The position numbers and the translations under genes were made by a program. DNA of 36,463 nucleotides. Source: Lichenifustis flavocetrariae. GTDB lineage: Bacteria > Pseudomonadota > Alphaproteobacteria > Rhizobiales > Beijerinckiaceae. Every line of letters begins with the position of its first letter. Within the stretch, counting starts at the first letter, position 1. Shown piece after piece: positions 6,587-14,566 of this stretch. Location: positions 1 through 36,463 of the forward strand of contig NZ_JAMOIM010000045.1 of NCBI RefSeq assembly GCF_026130545.1, written 5' to 3'. The notes under the pieces were generated by a model. The model had not been told where the DNA came from and searched no databases. It worked only from the letters and a program-made list of their open reading frames with translations.

Positions 6587-9443
6587 CTTCAAGGGCGCAG
6601 CGGCCTACTACTTCAGCGATAAAGTCGCCACACTGGACTCGCCCGGCACCGTTGATCGCGTCGCCTGGACCGCCACCTTCAACCTGCCGACCGACGATCC
6701 GGACCGGGCCTGGCGGATGATGGCGCACACTGCCCTCGCCCAGCGGACCCTGAAAACGGTCGCCGGGGTGAAGGCAACTGGACGCAAGCTCGAAAAACCG
6801 GTCCTGGCCTATTCCCTGTCCTGGCATCCTGACGAGCGTCCGACCAAGGCAGACCAGCTTGCGGCTGCGCAGGAAAGCCTGCTGGCACTCTGCCTCGACG
6901 GTCATCAGGCGATCGTCATATGCCATACGGACGAGCCACACCCGCATGTCCACGTACTGGTCAACCGGGTGCATCCGATGACCGGCAAGGCTGCCCCTCT
7001 CGCGAAATCAAAGCTGGCTCTGTCCCAATGGGCGCAAGCCTATGAGGAGCGGCACGGCCGTGTGTTCTGTCGCGCCCGCGTCGAGAACAACGCCCGCCGT
7101 GCCGGCGTCAGCCCCGGCCGGGCGGCCGACAACCGAACCCCGCGCGCGCATCGGCGCGAGCACGAAGCCAGCGGATCGAAACGGCATGCTGCCGCGCTGC
7201 GCCGGCATCACGCGGAACTTTTCAGCGCACAGGCCGGGCAGGAACAGCAGGCATGGCAGCAGCGGACGGACGAGGTTCGCGCCTTCCGTGCCGGGCAGCG
7301 CGCCATCCGCAAGGCGGCGGCCGACCGCCTGCATCACCAGGCCGAGCTGGCTGGCCACCCCGGCCAGGCCGACGAAGCCGCGCGCGTGGCGGCCCTCCTG
7401 GCTGGCGACCGGCCGGCCGACGCGCTCCACGTTCTCACCCGCGACCGCTCGACCTTCACGCGGGCCGAGTTGGTGCGCTTCGTGGGCCGGCATACCCCGG
7501 ACGCGGCCGGCTTCGCGACCGCCATGGCGAAACTCGACGCCGCGCCCGAGCTGGTGCGGACCGGGCGCGACACGCGCGGCCGGGACCGCTTCACCACGCA
7601 GGCCCACCAGGCCCTTGAGCGGCGCATGGCTGATTCGGCCGACGCCCTCGCCCGCGCAGCTCAGGCAAAGGGCGATGTGGCAGCGCGGTTCAAGGGCCGG
7701 TCTCTGTGCGCCGATCAGCTGGAGGCGCTGCATCACGTCCTGACCGGCAACCGCTTGGCTTGCGTCGCCGGCATCGCCGGCTCCGGCAAGAGCACCATGC
7801 TCGACGCCGCCCGGCAGTCCTGGGAAGCGGCCGGCTTCCGGGTGCAGGGCATGGCCCTCGCGGCCGAGGCGGCACACGGCCTTCAGACCGGTGCCGGCAT
7901 CAAGACCGCCGGCACCATTCATTCCCGCCTGTATCTCTGGGAACAGGGACGCTGCCTGCCCGGCCCGAACGACGTTATCGTGGTGGACGAAGCCGGCATG
8001 GTCGGATCGCGCCAGATGGAGCGGCTGTTGCATTTCGCGCGGAAGGCGGGTGCCAAGGTCGTGCTGGTCGGCGACGCCCAGCAGCTCCAGGCAATCGAGG
8101 CCGGCGGCGCGTTCCGCGCCATCGCCGATCGTGTCGGCGACGTGACGCTCAGGACGGTCCGGCGGCAGAAGGTAGACTGGCAGCGCGACGCGACCGCCGA
8201 CCTCGCGGCCGGCCGCACCGCCGCCGCGCTCGACCGCTACGAGGCGGCTGGCATGGTCCACTCCCATGCCACCGGCGAGGACGCCAGGGCGGCCCTGATC
8301 GCGGCGTGGAACGCGGAGCGCCGCGCCCATCCGGACCGGTCGCAAATCGTCATGGCCTTCCTTCGCCGCGACGTCGCCGCGCTGAACGCGCTCGCCCGCG
8401 CCTGCATGCGGCAGGACGGAGCCTTAGGCGCAGACGTGACGTTGACCACGGCAGGCGGGCCGCAGGCCTTCGCCCAGGGCGACCGTCTTGCCTTCCTGCG
8501 CAACGACACCAAGCTCGGCGTGCGGAACGGCAGCCTCGGCACGATCGAGGCCATGCACGGCCGCACCCTGACCGTCCGCCTGGACGGCCAGTCCGGAAAC
8601 AGTGTGACGTTCAGCCTGGACGCTTATGGTCATGTGGCGCACGGTTACGCCGCGACGATCCACAAGAGCCAGGGCGCAACGGTAGACCGGGCGCATCTGT
8701 ATTGCAGCCCGAACCTCGACCGCCACGCGGCCTATGTCGCGATGACGCGGCACCGCGACCGGCTCGACCTGCACTGGTCGCGCGACAGCATCCCAGACCG
8801 GACGAGGCTCGCGGCGATCCTGTCTCGCGCAAATTTAAAAGACACCAGTCTCGATTATGCGGAAGACCGGGAACGCGAGCACGCAGCGCGGCACGAAGCG
8901 GCCGAGGCCATGCGCGACCGGGTTCACCGCCGCGCCGCCGCCTTCGCCGCGCGGGAAAAGACGCGCGAGGGCCGCATGGCGAACGCCCGCAGCATTCTTC
9001 CCTCCAGCGCCAGCCCCTTCCAAGTGGCCCGGCTGGCCCTGGACGCGCTTGGGCGCGCGCGCTTGTTCCGGCACCGGCAGAGCATCTTGCGGCAATGGGC
9101 GCGACGGATCCTGCCCGCGCCCTTGCCCGCCGCGCCGGCGATCGACCGCCTCACCCCGGCCGCGCGACGTGCCGCCATAGCGGCGCACGACGCCGAAACC
9201 TTGCGGCTGTTAAGCGAGATGGACGCCCGCCACGCGGATCAGCGCGCGGCCTGCCACACCGGCCGCGCCACCCTGCAACGGCAGGCGGCGGCGAATTGGC
9301 GATGCCTGACCTCGCGGGGCAGCACCACCGCCTCGTTCAACGTGGCGGGCACAACGGCCGAACCCCGGCAAGCGGGCCATCCGGTGAGCGTCAACGATAA
9401 CGTTGCCGATCGGGCGCCGCCTTCCGGTCCGCGCCCGCTTTAG
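6555..9443 (+). CDS. MobP-type relaxase fused to TraA-like RecD2-type helicase
   Basis: The product is 962 residues. The N-terminal part is a VirD2/MobP-type relaxase (Relaxase family): RSFKGAAAYYFSDK at 10-23 with candidate catalytic tyrosines 18 and 19, and the histidine motif HTDEPHPHVHVLVNR at 124-138. The second half is a superfamily 1 helicase like the one in Ti-plasmid TraA: Walker A GIAGSGKS at 406-413, Walker B VIVVDEAGM near 475, LVGDAQQL, and the late motif HGYAATIHKSQGATVDRAHL. In classical TraA the helicase is fused to a MobA/MobL (MobQ) domain, so this is a different pairing. The C-terminus is basic and low in complexity. It is coupled to the MobC-like gene by overlap. Confidence 0.9.
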   Translation: MIPALTELGRSFKGAAAYYFSDKVATLDSPGTVDRVAWTATFNLPTDDPDRAWRMMAHTALAQRTLKTVAGVKATGRKLEKPVLAYSLSWHPDERPTKADQLAAAQESLLALCLDGHQAIVICHTDEPHPHVHVLVNRVHPMTGKAAPLAKSKLALSQWAQAYEERHGRVFCRARVENNARRAGVSPGRAADNRTPRAHRREHEASGSKRHAAALRRHHAELFSAQAGQEQQAWQQRTDEVRAFRAGQRAIRKAAADRLHHQAELAGHPGQADEAARVAALLAGDRPADALHVLTRDRSTFTRAELVRFVGRHTPDAAGFATAMAKLDAAPELVRTGRDTRGRDRFTTQAHQALERRMADSADALARAAQAKGDVAARFKGRSLCADQLEALHHVLTGNRLACVAGIAGSGKSTMLDAARQSWEAAGFRVQGMALAAEAAHGLQTGAGIKTAGTIHSRLYLWEQGRCLPGPNDVIVVDEAGMVGSRQMERLLHFARKAGAKVVLVGDAQQLQAIEAGGAFRAIADRVGDVTLRTVRRQKVDWQRDATADLAAGRTAAALDRYEAAGMVHSHATGEDARAALIAAWNAERRAHPDRSQIVMAFLRRDVAALNALARACMRQDGALGADVTLTTAGGPQAFAQGDRLAFLRNDTKLGVRNGSLGTIEAMHGRTLTVRLDGQSGNSVTFSLDAYGHVAHGYAATIHKSQGATVDRAHLYCSPNLDRHAAYVAMTRHRDRLDLHWSRDSIPDRTRLAAILSRANLKDTSLDYAEDREREHAARHEAAEAMRDRVHRRAAAFAAREKTREGRMANARSILPSSASPFQVARLALDALGRARLFRHRQSILRQWARRILPAPLPAAPAIDRLTPAARRAAIAAHDAETLRLLSEMDARHADQRAACHTGRATLQRQAAANWRCLTSRGSTTASFNVAGTTAEPRQAGHPVSVNDNVADRAPPSGPRPL

Positions 9444-9670
9444 CGGCCTCGCCCCCGCTCGTGTTCATGTCTGAAGTCATGGCCGGCCACGGGCGTGGTC
9501 CGGACAAACGCCTCTTCCCGCCGCAGCCGGCCGGCATGGGCGGCCTGCTCTGCCCGCTGATGCTCCCGCTGCGGGTCATGGTCGGGGAACTTCGCGCCGA
9601 GGTGATGGTCCGTGCCTTGCCGCGCCTGGCGCTGCAATTCATCGTGGGAAGGTGGCTGATGCTCGGCCAT
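9440..9670 (-). CDS. Hypothetical small charged protein, 76 aa
   Basis: On the minus strand AGGAG lies seven bases before the ATG. The product begins MAEHQPPSHDELQRQARQGT and is rich in His, Arg, Gln and Asp. It has no membrane segment and no family I know. Its stop codon overlaps the end of the relaxase gene. In GC-rich DNA of this kind an antisense ORF of this size can be chance; the ribosome site is the main support. Confidence 0.4.
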   Translation of the reverse strand: MAEHQPPSHDELQRQARQGTDHHLGAKFPDHDPQREHQRAEQAAHAGRLRREEAFVRTTPVAGHDFRHEHERGRGR

Positions 9671-9870
9671 GGCTGGTCTCCTGCATCAGGATCGGCGCCT
9701 TAGCATGCGGCGACCGCGCCTGTTCATGCAGGCTACGGCACGGCGCGGCGTTAGGCGAGCGCCTTGGCCCGCTTGCGGCAGAAATCGATGAAATGCCCGA
9801 CCGGATTGCTCGGCGGCGACGGCAGGGCGCGATAAGGAGCCGTTGACCCATAACCCTATACGTGACAACG

Positions 9871-9883
9871 TGTATGAACGTAT
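9871..9883 (+). repeat. Partition/replication repeat 1, TGTATGAACGTAT
   Basis: This 13-bp sequence recurs exactly at 10864-10876 before repA and with one change at 10519-10531 at the parA/RHH junction. It is 33 bases upstream of the parA start, so it is a likely operator or centromere site for the ribbon-helix-helix protein. Confidence 0.55.
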
Positions 9884-9915
9884 TCACGTTTGAATCCATA
9901 CATAAGATTTTCCGC

Positions 9916-10533
9916 ATGAAAATTGTTGCCATCATCAGCCAGAAGGGCGGAGTCGGTAAAACGACCCTCGCCACAGCTCTTGCCGTCGCCTCCGAGGCGC
10001 ATGGTCGCCAGAGCGCCGTGTTCGACCTCGACCCGCAGGCGTCAGCGACCTTCTGGAAGGACATGCGCGCAGCTGAAGCTCCGGCTGTTGCTTCCGTGGC
10101 GGCGTCTAGGCTCGGTCATATGCTGAAAGCGGCCGAAGAAGGCGGTTGCCAGCTCGCCATCATCGACGCGCCGCCATTCGCCAAGGACATTGCCTTCGAG
10201 GCTGCGCAGCGGGCCGACTTCATCCTCATCCCTACCAGGCCCGCCGTGCTGGATGTGATGGCGATGACCAAGACCCTTGAACTGGTGAAGCACTACGCCA
10301 AGCCAGCAGCCGTCGTGCTGACTTTCTGCCCGACACAGGGCGGGCGCGAGATCGCGGACGCGGAAGATACCGTCAAAGCCCTAGGCGCGACGCTTGCCCC
10401 CGTCCGCATCCATACCCGCGTATCCTATCCCCGCGCTCAGCAGACCGGTCAGACGGCTCAAGAATTCGAGCCGGACGGCAAAGCCGCCCAGGAGATCCAA
10501 CAGTTATACGAATATACATGTATGAACATATGA
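9916..10533 (+). CDS. parA: ParA-family partition ATPase, small type
   Basis: The 205-residue protein has the deviant Walker A motif KGGVGKTT at 10-17, the DLDPQ motif and LAIIDAPP, all typical of the ParA/MinD family. Such ATPases position plasmid copies on the nucleoid. It lacks the N-terminal helix-turn-helix of type Ia ParA, which makes it type Ib-like. The start MKIVAIISQ was chosen because it gives the normal family N-terminus; a frame extending 18 codons upstream runs through the repeated operator. It is followed after 16 bases by a ribbon-helix-helix gene, the usual partner in type Ib systems. Confidence 0.92.
   Translation: MKIVAIISQKGGVGKTTLATALAVASEAHGRQSAVFDLDPQASATFWKDMRAAEAPAVASVAASRLGHMLKAAEEGGCQLAIIDAPPFAKDIAFEAAQRADFILIPTRPAVLDVMAMTKTLELVKHYAKPAAVVLTFCPTQGGREIADAEDTVKALGATLAPVRIHTRVSYPRAQQTGQTAQEFEPDGKAAQEIQQLYEYTCMNI
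10519..10531 (+). repeat. Partition/replication repeat 2, TGTATGAACATAT
   Basis: This variant of the 13-bp repeat at 9871 and 10864 overlaps the last codons of parA, 19 bases before the ribbon-helix-helix gene. It could allow autoregulation of the second gene. Confidence 0.5.
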
Positions 10534-10549
10534 ACAGGAGGATAGAGCC

Positions 10550-10846
10550 ATGACCAGCAAAAACTCATTGCAGGCGGTGCTGGATCGCCAGAAGGCCGCG
10601 AATACCGATACGCAGCCAAGCCAGCCCGCGCCGCCCGAGGCGGCCGACTATGCTTCCCAGGCGACCAAATTTGTAAGGCCGGTAAGAGAGGGGAAAAAGT
10701 TCGTCGGCGGGCACTTCACACCGAACGTCGCTAAGCAGCTCCGTCTTTTGGCGGCTGAGGAGGAAACCACGACCCAGGCGCTTTTGGAGGAGGCGCTTGA
10801 GCTGCTGTTCATCAAGAAGGGGAAAGGCAGCTTACAACGTGGATAA
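10550..10846 (+). CDS. Ribbon-helix-helix partition partner, ParB/ParG-like
   Basis: The 98-residue protein follows a strong AGGAGGA ribosome site. Its first half is polar and probably disordered (Gln, Pro, Ala rich). The second half, KKFVGGHFTPNVAKQLRLLA followed by EEETTTQALLEEALELLF, fits a ribbon-helix-helix DNA-binding domain: a strand, then two helices. In type Ib systems such proteins bind the centromere and repress the par operon, and their flexible N-termini stimulate ParA. The 13-bp TGTATGAAC repeats around it are candidate binding sites. Assignment rests on the domain pattern and the gene order. Confidence 0.75.
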   Translation: MTSKNSLQAVLDRQKAANTDTQPSQPAPPEAADYASQATKFVRPVREGKKFVGGHFTPNVAKQLRLLAAEEETTTQALLEEALELLFIKKGKGSLQRG

Positions 10847-10863
10847 GTTCAAACATGTATGTA

Positions 10864-10876
10864 TGTATGAACGTAT
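10864..10876 (+). repeat. Partition/replication repeat 3, TGTATGAACGTAT
   Basis: Identical to the copy upstream of parA. It lies in a short ATGT-rich stretch (10855-10876) 34 bases upstream of the repA start, so the partition protein may also control repA. Confidence 0.55.
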
Positions 10877-10909
10877 GCTTGTGTGTTTTCATACGCCAGG
10901 ATGTGTCGT

Positions 10910-12016
10910 ATGAAGTCGGGCGCTCAGCATGATCCGCAGTTCGATCTCTTTATCCCGTATACCGCCGACCTCGCGTTTAGAGACACGCAGGAAACGATGG
11001 AACGGCCGTTTTTCAGCCTTGGCAAGCGCAAGCGGCTGAAGCCGATTGAGTACACGAGCCCGGACGGCAGCGTTTACGTCAAGGTGCTGGCGACCCCCGA
11101 GTTCGGCATGGCGACCATTTGGGACGCCGATATTCTGATATGGGCCGCGTCGATCCTCAACGCACACCGCAAGGCCGGCTCGAACGACATCCCGCGCACC
11201 CTGCATTTTCAAGGCTACGACCTATTGCGCACGATCGGCCGCGAGACGGGAGGGCGCGAATACCACCTGTTGCGCGACGCCCTTGGCCGACTGCAATCAA
11301 CCACGATCATCACCAATATCCGCCCGAAGGGCAAAAAGAAGGATCGCCAGTTCAGTTGGATTGAGAGCTGGTCTGACGTGACCAACGACACGACCGGTAG
11401 CAGTCAGGGGATGACCCTGACCGTTTCCGAATGGTTTTACGAGGGTATCCTGCTTGAGAAAAATTTGCTGGCGCTCGATCCGGCCTATTTTTCGATTGTG
11501 GGGGGCCGTGAACGCTGGCTTTACCGCGTCGCCCGCAAGCATGCCGGCGGGGCAGGGGAGGAGGGCTTTGCCATCTCCATGCGCACCTTGTTCGAGAAAT
11601 CGGGCGCAGAAGGCACGTATCGCCGCTTCAAGTTCGAGATGCTGGCGCTAGCCGCGCGTTGCCACGGTGAAGACGGTCCTATCCCAGGCTATGACATTCT
11701 GGTCGAGACGGGATCGAGCGGCGATCCCGCCTTGCGGATGATCCGCCAAGAGCGGCGCAGCCTGCCAAGGCCGACCAATGCGTCAGATGCGGACGGCCAG
11801 GCGGGTAAACGACCTGCGGCTGCGCCGCAGCGCGGCCAGCCGGTGCTTACCGAGCAGACCATCCAGCTCGTGAAGCGTGATTTTCCAGGCTGGGATATTT
11901 ACGCCATCAAGTCGGATTTCGACCTTTGGATAGTGGACGGCAACAAAGTCCAGCCAGAAGACTATCAAAAAGCGTTCTATGGCTTTGCGCGCAAATGGCA
12001 TGCGCGCAACCGTTGA
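10910..12016 (+). CDS. repA: Plasmid replication initiator RepA
   Basis: The protein (368 residues from the ATG at 10910) matches the RepA family common on alphaproteobacterial plasmids. Recognisable stretches are FDLFIPYTADLAFRDTQETM, ERPFFSLGKRKRLKPIEY, and FGMATIWDADILIWAASIL, followed by a winged-helix-like middle (YHLLRDALGRLQSTTIITN). RepA binds iterons and opens the origin. The start was chosen because CAGGA lies eight bases before this ATG; ATG 10901 and GTG 10883 are alternatives. The iteron array and DnaA box lie just downstream, so the gene and origin form one replicon. The C-terminus after about residue 290 is less conserved and Gln/Pro-rich at first. Confidence 0.93.
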   Translation: MKSGAQHDPQFDLFIPYTADLAFRDTQETMERPFFSLGKRKRLKPIEYTSPDGSVYVKVLATPEFGMATIWDADILIWAASILNAHRKAGSNDIPRTLHFQGYDLLRTIGRETGGREYHLLRDALGRLQSTTIITNIRPKGKKKDRQFSWIESWSDVTNDTTGSSQGMTLTVSEWFYEGILLEKNLLALDPAYFSIVGGRERWLYRVARKHAGGAGEEGFAISMRTLFEKSGAEGTYRRFKFEMLALAARCHGEDGPIPGYDILVETGSSGDPALRMIRQERRSLPRPTNASDADGQAGKRPAAAPQRGQPVLTEQTIQLVKRDFPGWDIYAIKSDFDLWIVDGNKVQPEDYQKAFYGFARKWHARNR

Positions 12017-12044
12017 CACCTTAGGCCATACCTCCGTCCGGGGC

Positions 12045-12060
12045 GTTCCTAATGTCCCGA
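12045..12060 (-). repeat. Inverted iteron
   Basis: GTTCCTAATGTCCCGA is the exact reverse complement of the iteron TCGGGACATTAGGAAC. It stands 28 bases after repA and 128 bases before the direct array, where an inverted copy could serve for RepA autoregulation or handcuffing. Confidence 0.75.
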
Positions 12061-12187
12061 ATCATTTCCCGCTGATGGCGCGTTATGCGGGGATTGGCTC
12101 ATTTCCAAGCGAAAAACACCCGCTTCCACGCGATTTCGCCTCCTAACGGCTGATTTGCATAACGCTACAGCGGCAAGAAGGCATCTT

Positions 12188-12340
12188 TCGGGATATTAGG
12201 AACGCTCTACGCTACCCGGCTTCGGGACATTAGGAACGCCTTGTGAAAATCGATCCTTCGGGACATTAGGAACAAATCATCGGGACATTAGGAACAAAAG
12301 CTTCGGGACATTAGGAACAAATCATCGGGACATTAGGAAC
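12188..12340 (+). repeat. Iteron array of the replication origin (six direct copies)
   Basis: TCGGGACATTAGGAAC occurs at 12222, 12258, 12280, 12303 and 12325, with a one-base variant (GGGATATT) at 12188. The last four are spaced 22-23 bases apart, about two helical turns. The first two gaps are 34 and 36 bases. Iterons are the RepA binding sites that trigger origin melting and set copy number. Confidence 0.9.
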
Positions 12341-12345
12341 GCCCA

Positions 12346-12461
12346 TGTTCGGTAAGTTATTGAAAAACAAGACGAAAAAGACAATTTTTTTCCCTTAACT
12401 TCTTAAACTAGAATCTATTAACTCTTTAAACCAAAAAAGAGTAGGGAGACGCTGTGGATAA
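12346..12461 (+). other. AT-rich unwinding region and DnaA box of the origin
   Basis: The stretch about 12357-12440 is markedly AT-rich (poly-A and poly-T tracts, CTTAACTTCTTAAAC). At 12453-12461 TGTGGATAA is a perfect DnaA box on the reverse strand (TTATCCACA). Together with the iterons this completes an iteron-type origin: RepA sites, melting region, DnaA site. Confidence 0.8.
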
Positions 12462-12505
12462 CTCCGACATCACCTTACAAGTCACGCCCTAGCCGCACCC
12501 TGTAA

Positions 12506-12530
12506 CCAGACCAGACCAGACCAGACCAGA
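12506..12530 (+). repeat. CCAGA x5 short tandem repeat
   Basis: Five perfect CCAGA units lie between the DnaA box and the structured region upstream of HigBA. Such a tract can vary in length by slippage. No function is evident. Confidence 0.8.
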
Positions 12531-12962
12531 CGATCTCGATCATATGATAACGATCGACAACGCAAAAAAGCGGACGGCCTACGGCCGACACCACAACGTC
12601 GCTACGCGGCGAAAAGGGAGCGCTTCGCGCCATGCGGAATCGGCTTCGCCGATAACTCTTTCACCCTCACGCCATCAGCTTACCATCGGGCTCACTCTCG
12701 GTGAAAAGGTGGGGCCGGTATTTTGACAAAGGCAAAATCTTCCGGTCCCGGCCTAACGGCCGCTTTTCGCCTCCGCTCCCCCGACGGTGCGCCCATTGGC
12801 GATCGGGACGAAGGAATGATCCAAGTCCCGCCTCCGGCGGGGGACCGAACAAAGGAACATGCCGACGAGAGCAGGGAGGCGGCACCAGTGTAAAGGGGCC
12901 AGCGGGGAAGAGAGAAGACGCTAGACGTATAGCATCTTACCTGCTACGCTGCTTATGTGATC
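12531..12962. other. Non-coding region with many short hairpins
   Basis: No convincing gene is visible here. The stretch contains several short palindromes (ACGGCCTACGGCCG, GTCGCTACGCGGCG, CGGCTTCGCCG) and the inverted-repeat element at 12704-12772. The last 60 bases before HigB include TAGCA..TGCTA, which may be a toxin-antitoxin operator. Confidence 0.5.
12704..12772 (+). repeat. About 66-bp element, shared in inverted orientation with 32789-32853
   Basis: The element runs AAAAGGTGGGGCCGGTATTTT, a short variable part, then AAAATCTTCCGGTCCCGGC (12734-12752), and ends CGCTTTT. The reverse complement of 32789-32853 has the same order, an identical 19-bp core and about 85% overall match by eye. 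Differences concentrate in the small hairpin between the TTTT and AAAA tracts. Both copies lie beside toxin-antitoxin pairs. Confidence 0.7.
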
Positions 12963-13244
12963 ATGGGATACCGCGATAAGCGGACCAGAGAGTTTGCAGA
13001 CGGCGAGTTTGTCCGCGCGTTCCAGGGGTTCGAAAAACAGGGCTGGAAGCGCCTCGAAATCCTCGAAGCCGCCACCAGCCTGCCCGAACTCGGAACGCTG
13101 CCCAGCAATCACCTTGAGGCGCTGAAACGCGACCGGGCCGGCCAGTTCAGTATCCGCATCAACGAGCAATGGCGGATTTGCTTCACCTGGCCCAAAGGCG
13201 ACCCCGGACCGTCCAACGTCGAGATTTGCGACTACCACGATTGA
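12963..13244 (+). CDS. higB: HigB-type (RelE/ParE superfamily) toxin
   Basis: The product, about 93 residues, has the HigB pattern: YRDKRTREFADGEFVRAF at the start, LEALKRDRAGQFSIRINEQW in the middle and RICFTWPKG, then a final strand (VEICDYHD). HigB toxins are ribosome-dependent mRNA interferases. The toxin gene precedes the antitoxin, the usual order for HigBA. ATG 12963 was chosen; a GTG two codons earlier is possible. The promoter region has TACGCT about ten bases before that GTG and no clear Shine-Dalgarno sequence, so a nearly leaderless message is possible. Confidence 0.88.
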   Translation: MGYRDKRTREFADGEFVRAFQGFEKQGWKRLEILEAATSLPELGTLPSNHLEALKRDRAGQFSIRINEQWRICFTWPKGDPGPSNVEICDYHD

Positions 13245-13276
13245 AACACACCATCTCCAAGGAGGGAGAGACGATC

Positions 13277-13594
13277 ATGAGCAGGCCACCCATTCACCCC
13301 GGCGATATCCTCGGCGACGAGTTGAAGGAAATCGGCATCAGCGCGACCGAACTGGCCCGCCAGATCAAGGTGCCGCAGAACCGCCTGTCGCAGATCATCC
13401 AGGGCAAGCGGGGCATCACGGGCGACACCGCGCTCCGCCTCGGCCATTGGTTCGGCAACTCGGCCCAGTTCTGGCTGAACCTGCAAACAGCCTATGAATT
13501 GCGCCTGGCCGAGCAACAGGCCGGCGACGAGATCAACGCTCTGCCGGTCCGCTCCAATACGCCGCCCCAGCCCGCACAGCCGTCCCTGATATGA
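13277..13594 (+). CDS. higA: HigA-type antitoxin (XRE family)
   Basis: The 105-residue protein starts with PPIHPGDILGDELKEIGISA, the hallmark of HigA/VapI antitoxins. A helix-turn-helix follows (TELARQIKVPQNRLSQIIQG) and then the family stretch ALRLGHWFGNSAQFWLNLQT. It should bind HigB and repress the operon. AAGGAGGGAG precedes the ATG. The spacing to higB is 32 bases. The last 25 residues are Pro/Gln-rich and variable in this family. Confidence 0.93.
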   Translation: MSRPPIHPGDILGDELKEIGISATELARQIKVPQNRLSQIIQGKRGITGDTALRLGHWFGNSAQFWLNLQTAYELRLAEQQAGDEINALPVRSNTPPQPAQPSLI

Positions 13595-13983
13595 CCAGCG
13601 ACGAGAAGGGGGACATTCAAGCGACGGCCTTGAAGATTATCGCGCTGAGTGATCAGGGCCGGATCACGCTCGGTTTGTCTTCCTATAGAGGCCTCATTCG
13701 CCTAGGATGGGTGTAAATATTGCTGTAAAAACAGCGTGATGTCGGGGCACTGAAACTTGAGAGTATGATGGTCGACCGTAATTACGGCAGTATGCGGCGC
13801 GATGAGTTGGTCAGACTGCTCTAGGAGCGGGATGCCGACGAGGCTGGCGGCCTGCATCTATACTACAAGGGGCAAACTGCGCCGTGGCGCATCATCATGT
13901 CCGCTTAAGGGGAGCTCGAACGTCGCCTCACTGCTGCCAACGACAAAGTGCTTATCGCTCTCAATTATCTTTCGCAGGTGTAA
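13591..13983 (+). pseudogene. Decayed gene remnant, methyltransferase-like
   Basis: A single frame starting at the ATG overlapping the higA stop reads through several stops (TAA 13714, TAA 13726, TAG near 13822, TAA 13900) to 13983. Between them it encodes protein-like sequence: RDELVRLL, then ERDADEAGGLHLYYKGQTAP with WRIIM, then GELERRLTAANDKVLIALNY. YKGQTAPWRII resembles the N-terminal region of type III (Mod-like) DNA methyltransferases, from memory of that family. The stops show it is no longer a full gene. A 41-codon ORF (13591-13716) could still be expressed by coupling to higA. The remnant ends inside the convergent membrane-protein gene. Confidence 0.5.
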
Positions 13984-14566
13984 AAAAGAAGACTATCACA
14001 TAGACCGCAAGCGCGCCTGCTGCGGTGATTGTCCCGGTTTGGCCGGCACTTATGCTCAGGTTGAGCAACCCGGGAATTTGCGATGCAAGACATCCTGCTC
14101 CCAAGGCAAATGTCGACCTGATCAATTGCGCCTGCAGAAGCGTAGGTTCTTTGTACATGAAAGCCAGAGCGAGGGTGACGATCATCAGGAAGAGCCCCAA
14201 GACGAGAGGTATGGCACCGGCCAATAGCCCAAGATAGAAAGCAAACCCTACAACTGCAAAGATTGCGACCAGTGCCACGATTGTAGCGATGATCTGTTTC
14301 GTCATATTTGAATAGGATCCCATGACGTCGAAATAAAAAGTATATACGTCTGTATCCGGCCCAAGTTTTGCAACCTGCTCTTTCACTCCCTTATATTTTG
14401 CGGTCAAAGTTACGACCTGCACGGGGTCGGGTATCGTGACGGTCAAATGGCCTTCCGTGTTCTGGACGGTGCCAAAATGTTCCTCGTCGATCGTGACATC
14501 GACACTCGAGCCAGGAAGCGGGTTGCGCTCTTTGTCCCGTATGTAGATGTTGATTTGCCTGTGCAT
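13961..14566 (-). CDS. Membrane protein with N-terminal beta-sandwich-like domain
   Basis: The 201-residue product has an N-terminal region of alternating beta pattern (INIYIRDKERNPLPGSSVDV, EGHLTVTIPDPVQVVTLTAK) that looks like a carboxypeptidase-regulatory or Ig-like fold. From about residue 92 there are three to four membrane helices (IIATIVALVAIFAVVGFAFY, AIPLVLGLFLMIVTLALAF, ALAVYVIVFFF). The ATG at 14566 shares its A with the stop codon of the upstream gene (TGATG), so translation is coupled. It is the last gene of the PadR-led operon. It has no signal peptide, so the beta domain is probably cytosolic. Function unknown; the layout recalls membrane effectors of stress or defence cassettes, which is speculation. 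Confidence 0.7.
   Translation of the reverse strand: MHRQINIYIRDKERNPLPGSSVDVTIDEEHFGTVQNTEGHLTVTIPDPVQVVTLTAKYKGVKEQVAKLGPDTDVYTFYFDVMGSYSNMTKQIIATIVALVAIFAVVGFAFYLGLLAGAIPLVLGLFLMIVTLALAFMYKEPTLLQAQLIRSTFALGAGCLASQIPGLLNLSISAGQTGTITAAGALAVYVIVFFFTPAKDN

Noticed and set aside
7008-8345. Minus-strand 445-aa ORF antisense to the relaxase-helicase
   Set aside because: It is a shadow of high-GC coding DNA on the other strand, with no motifs.
7706-9400. Plus-strand 564-aa ORF overlapping the helicase in another frame
   Set aside because: Its composition (Arg/Gly/Ala rich, no motifs) is typical of a shifted frame, while the frame from 6555 has all helicase motifs.
9751-9855. Minus-strand open frame ending SNPVGHFIDFCRKRAKALA
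   Set aside because: It looks like the end of a protein but has no start codon or ribosome site and only about 34 codons; it may be a scrap of an older gene, which is too little to call.
12506-12530. Possible CRISPR-like or additional iteron array
   Set aside because: It is five perfect pentamers without spacers; a simple short tandem repeat.
13802-14227. Plus-strand 141-aa ORF
   Set aside because: It is antisense to the membrane protein at 13961-14566 and overlaps the decayed remnant; its composition is not protein-like.
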